From: Elusimicrobia bacterium RIFOXYA2_FULL_39_19
Lineage (GTDB): Bacteria > Elusimicrobiota > Endomicrobiia > CG1-02-37-114 > XYA2-FULL-39-19
Length of the DNA: 44,552 nucleotides
Reading direction: 5' to 3'
Assembly (NCBI GenBank): GCA_001800285.1
Contig: MGVC01000084.1
Span: 1-44,552, forward strand
Under the pieces are notes generated by a model. The model made no database searches, had not been told where the DNA came from, and worked only from the letters and a program-made list of their open reading frames with translations. This document shows, in pieces, positions 24,271 through 33,034 of the stretch. A program made the position numbers and the translations under genes. Within the stretch, counting starts at the first letter, position 1, and every line of letters begins with the position of its first letter.

Positions 24271-24909
24271 ATGCTTAAAATCAACTCAATCTACAAATCA
24301 ATCCAGGGAGAATCAAACTATACCGGATTGCCCTGCGTTTTTATCCGTTTGGCCGGCTGTAACCTACGCTGCAGCTACTGCGATACCAAATACGCCTATA
24401 ATAAAGGAAGGGCTGTGACTATCCCTGCAATATTAACCCGGGTAAAAGCTTTAGGTTGCCATCTGGTACAGGTTACGGGAGGGGAACCCCTATTACAGCA
24501 AGATACACCAAAACTTATAAATGAACTTATTAAGCAAGGTTATAAAACCCTTCTTGGCACAAACGGCACATATCCTATTAACAGTTTAAATAAAAAATGT
24601 GTAAAACTGATGGATATTAAATGTCCGTCAAGCAAAGCGGGCTGTCAAGCAAATCCGGGTAATTTGAAACATTTAACAAACCACGACGAAGTAAAGTTTG
24701 TTATTTCAAACGCGGCAGATTACAATTATGCAAAAACTATGCTAAAAAAACACAGTCTTACCAAGTACACCAACATAGTTTTTTCGCCTGCCTATAGAAA
24801 GTTAAATCCCAAAGTACTTGCAAGCTGGATTTTAAAAGATAACCTTAGTGTAAAGTTAGGCCTGCAAATACACAAATATATCTGGAATGCAAAAGAAAAA
24901 AACAAATAA
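24271..24909 (+). CDS. queE: 7-carboxy-7-deazaguanine synthase QueE
   Basis: A radical-SAM enzyme that converts 6-carboxytetrahydropterin to 7-carboxy-7-deazaguanine in queuosine/preQ0 synthesis. The 212 residues start with IYKSIQGESNYTGLPCVFIR. The [4Fe-4S] cysteines are C30, C34 and C37 (GCNLRCSYC), the CxxxCxxC motif. VTGGEPLLQQDTPKLI is the GGEP SAM-binding motif, and DIKCPSSK is the family's substrate loop. No other que gene is nearby and no preQ1 riboswitch is evident in its leader. There is no good Shine-Dalgarno sequence. Confidence 0.93.
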   Translation: MLKINSIYKSIQGESNYTGLPCVFIRLAGCNLRCSYCDTKYAYNKGRAVTIPAILTRVKALGCHLVQVTGGEPLLQQDTPKLINELIKQGYKTLLGTNGTYPINSLNKKCVKLMDIKCPSSKAGCQANPGNLKHLTNHDEVKFVISNAADYNYAKTMLKKHSLTKYTNIVFSPAYRKLNPKVLASWILKDNLSVKLGLQIHKYIWNAKEKNK

Positions 24910-25024
24910 AATATTTTTCTGCAAAAACTTTTCAAAAAATCCTTAAAAAACCCGCATTAAAAAAAACATTTTCAGCCGATTTTCCCTCGAAAAAACAAAA
25001 CAAAAAAAATATTTTTTAAAACAC

Positions 25025-25053
25025 TTGACAAATATACACCAAAGATATATATT
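25025..25053 (+). promoter_or_regulatory. Sigma-70-type promoter of nrdR(-nrdJ)
   Basis: TTGACA (25025-25030), a 17-bp spacer and TATATT (25048-25053). The first NrdR box covers the -10 element. Confidence 0.75.
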
Positions 25054-25088
25054 GTATCTGTAATTATTGGAAATACTATATGTTGTAT
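25042..25088 (+). promoter_or_regulatory. Tandem NrdR boxes (operator)
   Basis: Box 1 AAGATATATATTGTAT (25042-25057) and box 2 ATACTATATGTTGTAT (25073-25088) match the published 16-bp consensus acaCwAtATaTwGtgt at 12 and 13 positions. The 15-bp gap (31-bp period, three helical turns) is the spacing known for NrdR operators. Box 1 overlaps the -10 element, so NrdR bound with dATP would block its own promoter and probably nrdJ. Confidence 0.72.
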
Positions 25089-25314
25089 TCCTGCCAATAA
25101 CTATCATTGCTCTCTGTTGTGAACAAAATGGCCGCCAAATATCACCAAACAGCAAAATATGGCAAAGTATAACCCTACATGACAACAACTGGTGATGTCT
25201 GCCTTCTGCAGGCAGGGCTAAACGCTGATAACAGGTGCAAAAACAACAAACCCGATTTCCCAGGGCTCTTTAAACAAATTTAACAAGCTGTAAAACCTAC
25301 TAATTTAATTAATT

Positions 25315-25773
25315 ATGAAATGCCCCTATTGCGGATCTATTGATACCAGAACTACCAATTCAAGGCCGTTAGATTCTTCTTCTGTTGTAAGAAGAAGACG
25401 CGAATGCCCGGAATGCGCTAAGCGCTTTACTACCTACGAAAGAATTGAAGACATCCCTTTGATGGTAAGTAAAACTGACAATCAGCGCGAACCTTTTGAC
25501 AGGAATAAACTGCGTGACGGCATTGTGCTGGCATGCCGTAAAAGGCCCATAGACCAGGCCCTTATAGAAAAAATAGTCAGCGAGATTGAAAATGAGCTTA
25601 ACGAGTACGTGCTTGAAGTGCCCAGCAGGATTATAGGGGAAAAAGTGCTTAAAAAACTCCTTGAAGTTGACCCCATAGCCTATATAAGATTTGCTTCAGT
25701 TTATTACCAATATGCAGACATAGATACCTTTTACAATGAAATAAAGAGAATCAAAGAAATAAAAGAAAAATAA
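25315..25773 (+). CDS. nrdR: Transcriptional repressor NrdR
   Basis: NrdR senses ATP/dATP and represses ribonucleotide reductase genes. The 152 residues have the N-terminal zinc ribbon with C3, C6, C31 and C34 (MKCPYCGSIDTRTTNSRP, RRECPECAKRFTTYER). The ATP-cone domain follows (residues about 47-137: VSKTDNQREPFDRNKLRDGI, EVDPIAYIRFASVYYQYAD). The length is normal. It sits 71 bp before nrdJ, its expected target, and tandem NrdR boxes upstream suggest autoregulation. Confidence 0.95.
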   Translation: MKCPYCGSIDTRTTNSRPLDSSSVVRRRRECPECAKRFTTYERIEDIPLMVSKTDNQREPFDRNKLRDGIVLACRKRPIDQALIEKIVSEIENELNEYVLEVPSRIIGEKVLKKLLEVDPIAYIRFASVYYQYADIDTFYNEIKRIKEIKEK

Positions 25774-25807
25774 AAGTTTGTTATTATATAATTCTAAAAA
25801 AGGCGGC

Positions 25808-25827
25808 GAAAGGGAAAATCCCCTTTC
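25808..25827 (+). promoter_or_regulatory. Hairpin in the nrdR-nrdJ gap, before a strong ribosome binding site
   Basis: GAAAGGG pairs with CCCTTTC around a short loop. AGGAGG at 25834-25839 follows and sets the nrdJ start. It may tune nrdJ translation or protect the nrdJ mRNA. A TATAAT at 25787-25792 lacks a clear -35 element. Confidence 0.45.
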
Positions 25828-25844
25828 ATCAGCAGGAGGCAGTT

Positions 25845-28229
25845 ATGGCAGTAGCAACAAATGATTTGAAAGAGCAGGTAACTTCAAGGTTAAAACCGCA
25901 GATAAATGAGCATTCTTTGAAGATTTTACAGAAGCGTTACCTGAGAAAAGATGATTCCGGTAATCCTATTGAACGCCCGGAAGATTTGTTTTTCCGTGTT
26001 GCGGAAAACATTGCCAAGGCTGACCATATTTACGAACCGGATAAAAATATAGGCCCTGTTATTGAAGAGTTTTATACCATTATGGCTAATATGGAATTTA
26101 TTCCTAACTCTCCTACTCTGATGAATGCCGGCAGAGAACTGCAGCAGCTCTCAGCGTGTTTTGTGCTTCCCATAGAAGACTCCATGGACTCAATTTTTGA
26201 AACTCTGAAAAACACTGCCCTTATTCACAAATCCGGAGGCGGTACCGGTTTTTCTTTTACCCGTTTAAGGCCCAAAAATGACCTGGTGCGTTCCACCACA
26301 GGCGTATCTTCCGGCCCTATATCTTTCATGCAGGTGTTTAATGCGGCTACTGAAGCCATAAAACAGGGCGGCACCAGGCGCGGTGCGAATATGGGTATTT
26401 TACGCGTAGACCATCCGGACATTATGGAGTTTATTTCCTGCAAAGATTCAAATGAATCCCTTACCAATTTCAACATTTCCGTAGGCCTTACAGAAGAATT
26501 CATGCATGCGGTAGAAACCGATACCGATTATAACCTTTATAACCCGCGTGACGGCGAAGTAGTGGGTTCCCTGAAGGCAAATGAAGTGTTTACCAAAATT
26601 ATTGACCAGGCATGGAAAAACGGCGAACCGGGTATCATATATTTAGACAGAATTAATGAAAATAACCCGACTCCACAGATAGGCGCTATAGAATCCACAA
26701 ACCCTTGCGGAGAACAGCCCCTTCTTCCTTATGAATCATGCAATCTTGGTTCAATAAATCTCTCAAGAATGCTTGTTGAAGATGCCGAAACCCATAAAAA
26801 AGAAGTAGACTGGCAGAAACTGGAAAAATCAATTAAAACAGCAGTACACTTTCTTGATAATGTAATAGACATGAATAATTTCCCTATTGATAAAATCCGT
26901 GAAATGACAAGGGGAAACAGAAAAATAGGGCTCGGCGTAATGGGCTGGGCTGATATGCTGATAGAACTTGAAATATCCTACTCATCTACAGAAGCTTTGA
27001 GGCTGGCGGAAAAAGTATTCGGATTTCTTCAGGAAACAGCTAAAGAAACTTCCCGTGAGCTTGCCAAACAGCGCGGGCCATTTCCAAATTTTTCAAAAAG
27101 TATTTTTGCCAACGGTGAACCCATAAGAAATGCTACTCTTACCACCATAGCTCCTACGGGCACTATCGGCCTTATTGCAGGCTGTTCCAGCGGAGTTGAG
27201 CCCCTGTTTGCTTTAGTGTACACCCGTTCCAATATCCTTGGCGGGGAAAAATTTATTGAAGTAAACAGCGTATTTAAAAAACTGTCTGAAAAAGAAGGGT
27301 TTTTCAATGAAGACTTACTCAAAGACATGAGTGAAAAAGGCACCATTCAAAGCATGAAGCATATACCTTCAAAAATCAGAAGAATTTTTATGACCGCTCT
27401 TGATATTTCGCCTGATATGCACATCAGAATGCAGGGCGCCTTTCAGAAATATGTAGACAATGCAGTATCAAAAACTGTAAATTTTCCGCATACAGCCACA
27501 AAAGAAGACGTGGCAAAAGCATATATCATGGCTTATCAGCTGGGCTGTAAAGGTATTACTGTTTACAGAGACAAGAGCCGTGATAAACAGGTGTTAAATA
27601 TAGGCCAGTCATCATCCGAAGGCCAGTCAAAATCAGGTGTACCGATTACACACGGCAGGCCGGAACTTAAACCGCGTTTAAGGCCCAGGGCCACTTTGGG
27701 TAAAACCCTAATGATGAAAACAGGCTGCGGAAAAATGTATGTAACTATAAACGAAGATAATATAGGTGTATGCGAAATATTTACCCAGCTGGGCAAATCC
27801 GGCGGGTGTACATCCAGCCAAGCGGAAGCTATCGGCAGGTTGATTTCTCTTTCACTGCGTTCCGGCATAAAAGCGGATGAGCTTATTTCACAACTTAAAG
27901 GTATTAGGTGCCCAACCCCAATGCTTGCGGAAGGAACAGCAATTCTTTCCTGTGCAGATGCGGTAGCTAAAGCCCTTGAGAATTATTTAAAGGAAAAAGC
28001 CACACCGGATTTATTTGAGGCGGCCCCGGCTGCTGTTGCAGGAGGCCATGCAGTTACATTAACCGTAGAAGAACCGGTAACAAAACCGGCCATGCCTGCG
28101 GGAATGAAAACAAAAGGCAACCTGGAACATATAGGCGCCTGCCCCCAGTGCCCGGAATGCGGCAATATGCTGGTAATTGGCGAAGGTTGCGTATACTGCG
28201 GAGACTGCGGTTTCTCCAGATGCTGGTAA
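25845..28229 (+). CDS. nrdJ: Adenosylcobalamin-dependent (class II) ribonucleoside reductase NrdJ
   Basis: It reduces ribonucleotides to deoxyribonucleotides using B12 to make the thiyl radical, so it works with or without oxygen. The 794 residues show the NrdJ barrel: FIPNSPTLMNAG, LSACFVLPIEDSMDSIF, GGGTGFSFTRLRPKND, the active-site segment NPCGEQPLLPYESCNLGSIN, and the phosphate-binding APTGTIGLIAGCSSGVEPLF. After the barrel (about residue 600 on) come a TSCPD-type domain (CGKMYVTINEDNIGVCEIFT, GGCTSSQAEAIGRLISLSLR) and a C-terminal zinc-ribbon/redox tail rich in cysteine (CPQCPECGNML, GCVYCGDCGFSRCW). Downstream dcd and guaB make this a nucleotide cluster. Confidence 0.95.
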   Translation: MAVATNDLKEQVTSRLKPQINEHSLKILQKRYLRKDDSGNPIERPEDLFFRVAENIAKADHIYEPDKNIGPVIEEFYTIMANMEFIPNSPTLMNAGRELQQLSACFVLPIEDSMDSIFETLKNTALIHKSGGGTGFSFTRLRPKNDLVRSTTGVSSGPISFMQVFNAATEAIKQGGTRRGANMGILRVDHPDIMEFISCKDSNESLTNFNISVGLTEEFMHAVETDTDYNLYNPRDGEVVGSLKANEVFTKIIDQAWKNGEPGIIYLDRINENNPTPQIGAIESTNPCGEQPLLPYESCNLGSINLSRMLVEDAETHKKEVDWQKLEKSIKTAVHFLDNVIDMNNFPIDKIREMTRGNRKIGLGVMGWADMLIELEISYSSTEALRLAEKVFGFLQETAKETSRELAKQRGPFPNFSKSIFANGEPIRNATLTTIAPTGTIGLIAGCSSGVEPLFALVYTRSNILGGEKFIEVNSVFKKLSEKEGFFNEDLLKDMSEKGTIQSMKHIPSKIRRIFMTALDISPDMHIRMQGAFQKYVDNAVSKTVNFPHTATKEDVAKAYIMAYQLGCKGITVYRDKSRDKQVLNIGQSSSEGQSKSGVPITHGRPELKPRLRPRATLGKTLMMKTGCGKMYVTINEDNIGVCEIFTQLGKSGGCTSSQAEAIGRLISLSLRSGIKADELISQLKGIRCPTPMLAEGTAILSCADAVAKALENYLKEKATPDLFEAAPAAVAGGHAVTLTVEEPVTKPAMPAGMKTKGNLEHIGACPQCPECGNMLVIGEGCVYCGDCGFSRCW

Positions 28230-28258
28230 TAACAACAGTGGTTAGAGGTTAGTAGTTA

Positions 28259-28292
28259 GTGATTAGTAACTAAACACTTAAACACTAATCAC
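28259..28292. repeat. Hairpin between nrdJ and dcd
   Basis: GTGATTAGT (28259-28267) pairs perfectly with ACTAATCAC (28284-28292) in the 81-bp gap. It could mark the 3' end of the nrdJ transcript; no T-run is seen. Confidence 0.5.
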
Positions 28293-28310
28293 ATAACAAC
28301 TATTATAGAT

Positions 28311-28859
28311 ATGATCAAATCAGACAAGTGGATTAAAAAAATGGCAATGGAATTTTCAATGATTGACCCGTTTGAAGCTAAACAGGTCAGTTCCGGTGCT
28401 ATTTCCTACGGGGTTTCTTCCTACGGTTACGATATGCGCATTTCCGATGAATTTAAAATATTAAAGAAAACATCGGAAACAATTGATCCTAAAAATTTCA
28501 GCGCGTTTACATTTGAGGATTATAAAGGAATTACTTGTATTATTCCGCCAAATTCCATAGTACTGGCAAAATCCATTGAATACTTTAAAATACCCAGAAA
28601 TATTATTACTATCTGTTTCGGTAAATCCACTTATGCCCGTTGCGGTATATTGGTAAATGTAACGCCTTTTGAGCCGGAGTGGGAAGGTTTTGTAACTATT
28701 TCTATCACAAACACAAACCCGGTACCGGCAAAACTATATTCAAACGAAGGGATTGCGCAGGTTTTATTTCTTGAAAGCGATGAAATCTGCGAAGTGTCCT
28801 ACGCGGATAAAAAAGGCAAGTACCAGGCACAAAAAGTTATAACCACTGCAAAAATTTAA
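28311..28859 (+). CDS. dcd: dCTP deaminase
   Basis: It deaminates dCTP to dUTP (or dUMP in bifunctional members) on the route to dTTP. The 182 residues match Dcd: an N-terminal [40 protein letters not shown], the phosphate-binding [20 protein letters not shown] and the catalytic-Glu segment [16 protein letters not shown]. The sequence does not show clearly whether it is mono- or bifunctional. No dut gene is seen in the window. It precedes the IMP dehydrogenase-family gene by 23 bp with GGAGGAG in the gap, so the two are probably cotranscribed. Confidence 0.92.
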   Translation: MIKSDKWIKKMAMEFSMIDPFEAKQVSSGAISYGVSSYGYDMRISDEFKILKKTSETIDPKNFSAFTFEDYKGITCIIPPNSIVLAKSIEYFKIPRNIITICFGKSTYARCGILVNVTPFEPEWEGFVTISITNTNPVPAKLYSNEGIAQVLFLESDEICEVSYADKKGKYQAQKVITTAKI

Positions 28860-28882
28860 AAATTTATTGGAGGAGCATAAAA

Positions 28883-30043
28883 ATGACATTTTTTATCGGC
28901 CACAAAAAAGAAGCAAGAAGGTCCTACGGTTTTGACGAAGTTGCCATAGTCCCCGGTACGGTTACCATGAACCCGGAAGAAGTGGATATTTCTCTGAAAA
29001 TAGGCCCGCATAAATTCAAGTTACCGTTTTTAGCCAGCGCCATGGACGGCGCAGTAAGCCCTAAACTTGCCGTGGCCTTTAATAAATGCGGCGGGTTGGC
29101 GGTATTAAACCTTGACGGTATTTATACCAGATACGAGAATTATGAAGAAGTGCTAAACGACGTTGTAAGCGCCCCGCTTGAAAAATCTACAGAAATAATC
29201 CAGAAAATTTATAAGGAACCTATCAAGGAAAAACTGATAGCCCAGAGAATAAAAGAAATGAAACAGGGCAGTTCTGTTAGTGCTGTTTCCTGTATCCCTA
29301 ACAATGCAGAAAGATATTTGAAAATAGCCCAGGAAGCCGGTGCTAATGTGTTTGTAATCCAGGCCACTATTCTTACTGTAAAACACATTGCAAAAAAATA
29401 TAAACCCATTGACCTGCCGAAAATAGTAAAGAAAGCAAAAATCCCGTTAATACTGGGAAATTGCGTAAGTTATGATGCCGCTCTGGAACTTATGGATACC
29501 GGTTGTTCCGGAATCTTAGTCGGCATCGGGCCGGGCTCGGCTTGTACCACAAGAGGCGTACTGGGAATCGGCGTGCCTCAGGTAACAGCCACTATAGACT
29601 GTGCCCAGGCAAGAGACTATTATTACAAACAAACAGGCCGTTATGTAAATATTATAACTGACGGCGGTATGAACACCAGCGGAGATATTTGCAAAGCCTT
29701 TGCTTCAGGCGCAGATGCCATAATGCTGGGCTCAGCATTTGCCAGAGCCAAAGAAGCCCCGGGAAAAGGTTATCACTGGGGTATGGCTATGCCTCACCAG
29801 AATTTACCCAGAGGCACAAGAATACACGTAGGAACCACAGGAAGCATTAAAGAAATCCTGCTGGGGCCTGCCACTGTTGACGATGGTACCATGAACATCG
29901 GTGCAGCACTGCGGACCTGCATGGGTAACGTAGGAGCCGGAACCATAAAAGAATTTCAGCTTACAAAAATGATAATAGCACCGGACATTAAATCAGAAGG
30001 CAAAATACTGCAGAAAACCCAGAAAGTTGGAATGGGGAAATAA
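28883..30043 (+). CDS. GuaB3-family IMP dehydrogenase-like protein
   Basis: A 386-residue TIM-barrel protein of the IMPDH/GMP reductase superfamily, most like the GuaB3 branch: ARRSYGFDEVAIVPGTVTMN, FLASAMDGAVSPKLAVAF, and the active-site loop GIGPGSACTTRGVLGIGVPQ with catalytic C221. It lacks the CBS pair between strands that ordinary IMPDH (about 490 residues) carries. It presumably converts IMP to XMP, the step before GuaA. It may be the only IMPDH or a paralogue; that cannot be told from this window. A strong GGAGGAG ribosome site is just upstream. The substrate assignment is by family plus the adjacent guaA. Confidence 0.87.
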   Translation: MTFFIGHKKEARRSYGFDEVAIVPGTVTMNPEEVDISLKIGPHKFKLPFLASAMDGAVSPKLAVAFNKCGGLAVLNLDGIYTRYENYEEVLNDVVSAPLEKSTEIIQKIYKEPIKEKLIAQRIKEMKQGSSVSAVSCIPNNAERYLKIAQEAGANVFVIQATILTVKHIAKKYKPIDLPKIVKKAKIPLILGNCVSYDAALELMDTGCSGILVGIGPGSACTTRGVLGIGVPQVTATIDCAQARDYYYKQTGRYVNIITDGGMNTSGDICKAFASGADAIMLGSAFARAKEAPGKGYHWGMAMPHQNLPRGTRIHVGTTGSIKEILLGPATVDDGTMNIGAALRTCMGNVGAGTIKEFQLTKMIIAPDIKSEGKILQKTQKVGMGK

Positions 30044-30483
30044 AAATTGGTAGCCGCAGGCTTTAGCCTGCGAAACACAGTAAATATTTGGCAGCTGTTA
30101 TTTGTAGCGCAGTCTTACTGATTTTTCGTTTTATCATAGGACATCAGTACATTGCCCATAGTTAGCCTGCGAAACACAGTAAATATTTGACAGTTGTTAT
30201 TTGTAGCGCAGGCTTACTGATTTTTCATTTTATCATAGGACATCAGTACATTGCCCATAGTTAGCTTGCGATTGATCGGTTCCTGAAATACGCAACCTAA
30301 AGGTTGCGGCTACAAACCAGAATGTAGTTGCCGCTTTATCGGCGCCCTTAATGTAGCCGCAGGCTTTAGCCTGCGAAAAAAAAAGAATAATTGATTAAAA
30401 TTGAAATTTGAAAAGGAAAAAAGTAAATCAGTGGTTTAACAGTTAATACTGTTCACTCTTCACAATTTACGCTTTACTGACAT
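30044..30483. other. 440-bp repeat-rich intergenic region
   Basis: No gene. It contains two copies of the palindrome CGCAGGC-TTTA-GCCTGCG (30055-30072 and 30358-30375), a 99-bp tandem repeat (30065-30262), the palindrome CGCAACCT-AA-AGGTTGCG (30291-30308) and an operator-like inverted repeat AACAGT-TAAT-ACTGTT (30438-30453) upstream of guaA. Confidence 0.8.
30065..30262 (+). repeat. Two tandem 99-bp direct repeats
   Basis: Units 30065-30163 and 30164-30262 differ at four positions by eye. Both begin AGCCTGCGAAACACAG, joining the right arm of the TAGCCTGCG palindrome to a conserved spacer. A third unit starts at 30263 (AGCTTGCG) but diverges at once. Confidence 0.85.
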
Positions 30484-32010
30484 ATGATTCTAATACTTGA
30501 TTTTGGGTCGCAATACACACAGTTGATAGCGCGCCGTATCCGTGAAATGAAGGTTTACTGCGAAATACATCCTTTTAATTATGATATTTCAAAGGTAAAA
30601 GCCCAGATATCGGATATTAAAGGTATTATTTTATCCGGCGGCCCTTCCAGTGTGTATGAAAAAGACGCTCCTAAGTGTTCAACTGAAATATTTAAACTTG
30701 GTGTGCCGGTAATGGGTATCTGCTACGGCATGCAGTTGATGAACCAGGAACTTGGCGGTAAAGTATCCCATTCCGGAAAAAGAGAATACGGGTTTGCCAG
30801 CTTGAAAATAAGTAAAAAAGATAAGTTGTTTGACGGTTTTAAAAACCATCAGGTCTGGATGAGTCACGGAGACAAAGTAATAAAACTTGCGCCCGGCTTT
30901 AAAGCACTAGCGTCAACATCAAATACTAAATATGCCGTAGTTGCAGATTATTCCAGAAAGCTTTTTGGTTTGCAGTTTCACCCGGAAGTAAAACATACGC
31001 CTTCAGGCAGGGAAATGCTGGTTAATTTTGTTTATAAAATCTGTAATCAGAAGCCGGACTGGACCATGCACTCTTTCATAGCCAAAGAAAAAGTGGAAAT
31101 TAAAAAAATGGCAGGCAATGATTATGTTATCTGCGCTATGTCCGGCGGGGTAGATTCCTCTGTAGTAGCTGTGCTGTCGCACCTGGCGCTGGGAAATAAA
31201 CTTTACTGCGTGTTTGTAGATAACGGCCTGCTAAAATACGGCGAAAGAGAAAGAGTAGAAAAAACATTCGGCAAAACTTTCGGCAATAAACTGATAATAA
31301 AAGATGCCAGAAAGCTGTTTCTTGATAAGCTTGCCGGAGTAACAGACCCGGAAAGAAAAAGAAAAATTATCGGCCATACCTTTATAGAAGTGTTTGAACA
31401 ATGCATAAAAAACCTTAAACCAAAACATCTTATACAGGGTACATTGTATCCGGATGTAATTGAAAGCGTATCTGTAAAAGGCCCTTCGGCTACTATTAAA
31501 ACACATCACAATGTAGGCGGATTGCCGGATAAAATGAAAATGAAACTCATTGAACCTTTGCGCTTCCTTTTTAAAGATGAAGTCCGCGAGCTGGGAAAAG
31601 AGCTGAAAGTACCTAAAGATATTTTAACCCGCCACCCGTTTCCGGGCCCGGGGCTTGCCGTAAGAATATTAGGCGAAATTACAGAAGCGCGCCTTGAAAT
31701 AGTGCGTCATGCAGATAGAATTGTAGAAGAAGAAATACGCAAAGCCGGCCTTTATGAAAGCTTATGGCAGGCTTTTGCGGTACTACTTCCTATTAAAACA
31801 GTAGGCGTTATGGGTGACCAGAGAACCTATGATCATGCTATAGCTGTACGCGTTGTGGAATCTGTAGATGCCATGACAGCGGACTGGGCAAAAATACCCA
31901 ATGAAGTATTAAGCAGTATTTCCAGCAGAATTATAAATGAAGTAAAACACGTAAACAGAGTAGTTTATGACATAAGCTCAAAACCACCAGCTACCATAGA
32001 GTGGGAATAG
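30484..32010 (+). CDS. guaA: GMP synthase (glutamine-hydrolysing)
   Basis: It converts XMP to GMP with ATP and glutamine. The 508 residues have a class-I glutamine amidotransferase domain (nucleophile C80 in [18 protein letters not shown] gives His and Glu). The ATP-pyrophosphatase domain has the PP-loop [13 protein letters not shown] near residue 220. The C-terminal dimerisation domain carries [17 protein letters not shown] and the ending [10 protein letters not shown]. The length is normal. The gene follows the IMPDH-family gene across a repeat-rich spacer and precedes purC by 39 bp, so the purine genes are clustered. Confidence 0.96.
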   Translation: MILILDFGSQYTQLIARRIREMKVYCEIHPFNYDISKVKAQISDIKGIILSGGPSSVYEKDAPKCSTEIFKLGVPVMGICYGMQLMNQELGGKVSHSGKREYGFASLKISKKDKLFDGFKNHQVWMSHGDKVIKLAPGFKALASTSNTKYAVVADYSRKLFGLQFHPEVKHTPSGREMLVNFVYKICNQKPDWTMHSFIAKEKVEIKKMAGNDYVICAMSGGVDSSVVAVLSHLALGNKLYCVFVDNGLLKYGERERVEKTFGKTFGNKLIIKDARKLFLDKLAGVTDPERKRKIIGHTFIEVFEQCIKNLKPKHLIQGTLYPDVIESVSVKGPSATIKTHHNVGGLPDKMKMKLIEPLRFLFKDEVRELGKELKVPKDILTRHPFPGPGLAVRILGEITEARLEIVRHADRIVEEEIRKAGLYESLWQAFAVLLPIKTVGVMGDQRTYDHAIAVRVVESVDAMTADWAKIPNEVLSSISSRIINEVKHVNRVVYDISSKPPATIEWE

Positions 32011-32049
32011 AAAACCAGAAACTGTAAGAACATTTATTGGAGGTGTAAC

Positions 32050-32940
32050 TTGAGTACAGTATTAGAAACAAACATTTCACTAAAACCCTTTGCCAGAGGC
32101 AAAGTACGGGATATTTATGATCTGGATGACAAGCTTTTAATTGTGGCTTCAGATAGAATATCCGCTTTTGACTATGTCCTGCCAACACCTATCCCGGATA
32201 AAGGGAAAGTGCTTACCCAGATATCGGTGTTCTGGTTTAATTTTTTCAAAGCCAGCGTACCGAATCATCTGCTCACCACAGATTTAAAGAAAGACCTGGG
32301 CAAAATCCTTACGCAAAAAGACCTTGAGGCGCTTGAAGGCCGGTCTATGCTGGTAAAAAAAGCAAAAAGAATAAATATAGAGTGTATTATCCGCGGGTAT
32401 ATTTCCGGCTCTGCCTGGAAAGAGTATAAGGAAACAGGGAAAGTGTGTGAAATGAACGTAGGGGCAAACCTTAAAGAGTCAGACAAACTTTCAGAGCCTA
32501 TTTTTACTCCTTCCATAAAGTCCATGTCCGGCCATGATATAAATATTACCGAAGAACAGGTAGTAAATAACGAAGGAGCAGAGATTACAAAACAGATGAA
32601 AGAAAAAAGCATGCTGTTATATAAAAAAGCCGCAGAGTACGCTGAAAAACTGGGCATAATCATAGCAGACACAAAATTTGAATTTGGCACTATTGACGGC
32701 AAAGTGATTTTGATAGATGAGGCCCTTACGCCGGACTCTTCCCGTTTCTGGGAAAGAAGCAAATATGAACCGGGTAAATCCCAGGAAAGCTATGACAAGC
32801 AGTATGTCAGGGATTATCTTGAATCCATAAAGTGGAACAAACAGCCTCCCGTGCCGGAGCTTCCTGAAAACATAGTAGCAGGAACCCGCGAAAAATACCT
32901 GGAAGCATTCAGAAAAATAACTCAGAAAGCCCAGCTGTAA
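32050..32940 (+). CDS. purC: Phosphoribosylaminoimidazole-succinocarboxamide synthase (PurC)
   Basis: It joins CAIR and aspartate to make SAICAR in purine synthesis. The 296 residues (longer plant/yeast-like form) show KVRDIYDLDDKLLIVASDRI, DYVLPTPIPDKGKVLTQIS, RINIECIIRGYISGSAWKEY, the active-site ADTKFEFG and IDEALTPDSSRFW. Translation starts at TTG 32050; GGAGGTGT about 6 bp upstream and the family start point both support it. No strong terminator follows; the next gene (33035) begins a different, surface-protein operon. Confidence 0.94.
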   Translation: MSTVLETNISLKPFARGKVRDIYDLDDKLLIVASDRISAFDYVLPTPIPDKGKVLTQISVFWFNFFKASVPNHLLTTDLKKDLGKILTQKDLEALEGRSMLVKKAKRINIECIIRGYISGSAWKEYKETGKVCEMNVGANLKESDKLSEPIFTPSIKSMSGHDINITEEQVVNNEGAEITKQMKEKSMLLYKKAAEYAEKLGIIIADTKFEFGTIDGKVILIDEALTPDSSRFWERSKYEPGKSQESYDKQYVRDYLESIKWNKQPPVPELPENIVAGTREKYLEAFRKITQKAQL

Positions 32941-33034
32941 AACCCGGCTTTTCAAACTGCATTAAGTTAATATGAAAAAAGCTTTTTAAATTATAATAAT
33001 TATAGTGTTAAAGAATACAATAGGGGGAAAGTAA

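Larger units (their letters stand above)
24910..25314 (+). promoter_or_regulatory. 405-bp spacer: nrdR promoter region and long structured leader
   Basis: It holds A-rich DNA after queE, the nrdR promoter and NrdR boxes (separate entries) and then a leader of about 255 nt. In the leader, CTGCCT/AGGCAG (hairpin near 25199-25214), ACAT/ATGT and CCCT/AGGG can pair as nested stems. I recognise no riboswitch class. No gene is seen. Confidence 0.6.

Noticed and set aside
25060-25314. Adenosylcobalamin riboswitch before nrdR-nrdJ
   Set aside because: I could not find the B12 box or the other conserved elements of known cobalamin riboswitches. Only the long leader is reported.
30044-30483. Possible CRISPR array in the repeat region
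   Set aside because: The units are 99 bp, tandem and without unique spacers. There are no cas genes.
32941-33034. Promoter for the surface-protein operon (TATAAT at 32992-32997)
   Set aside because: No -35 element lies at proper spacing, and the region is A/T-rich enough to contain such hexamers by chance.
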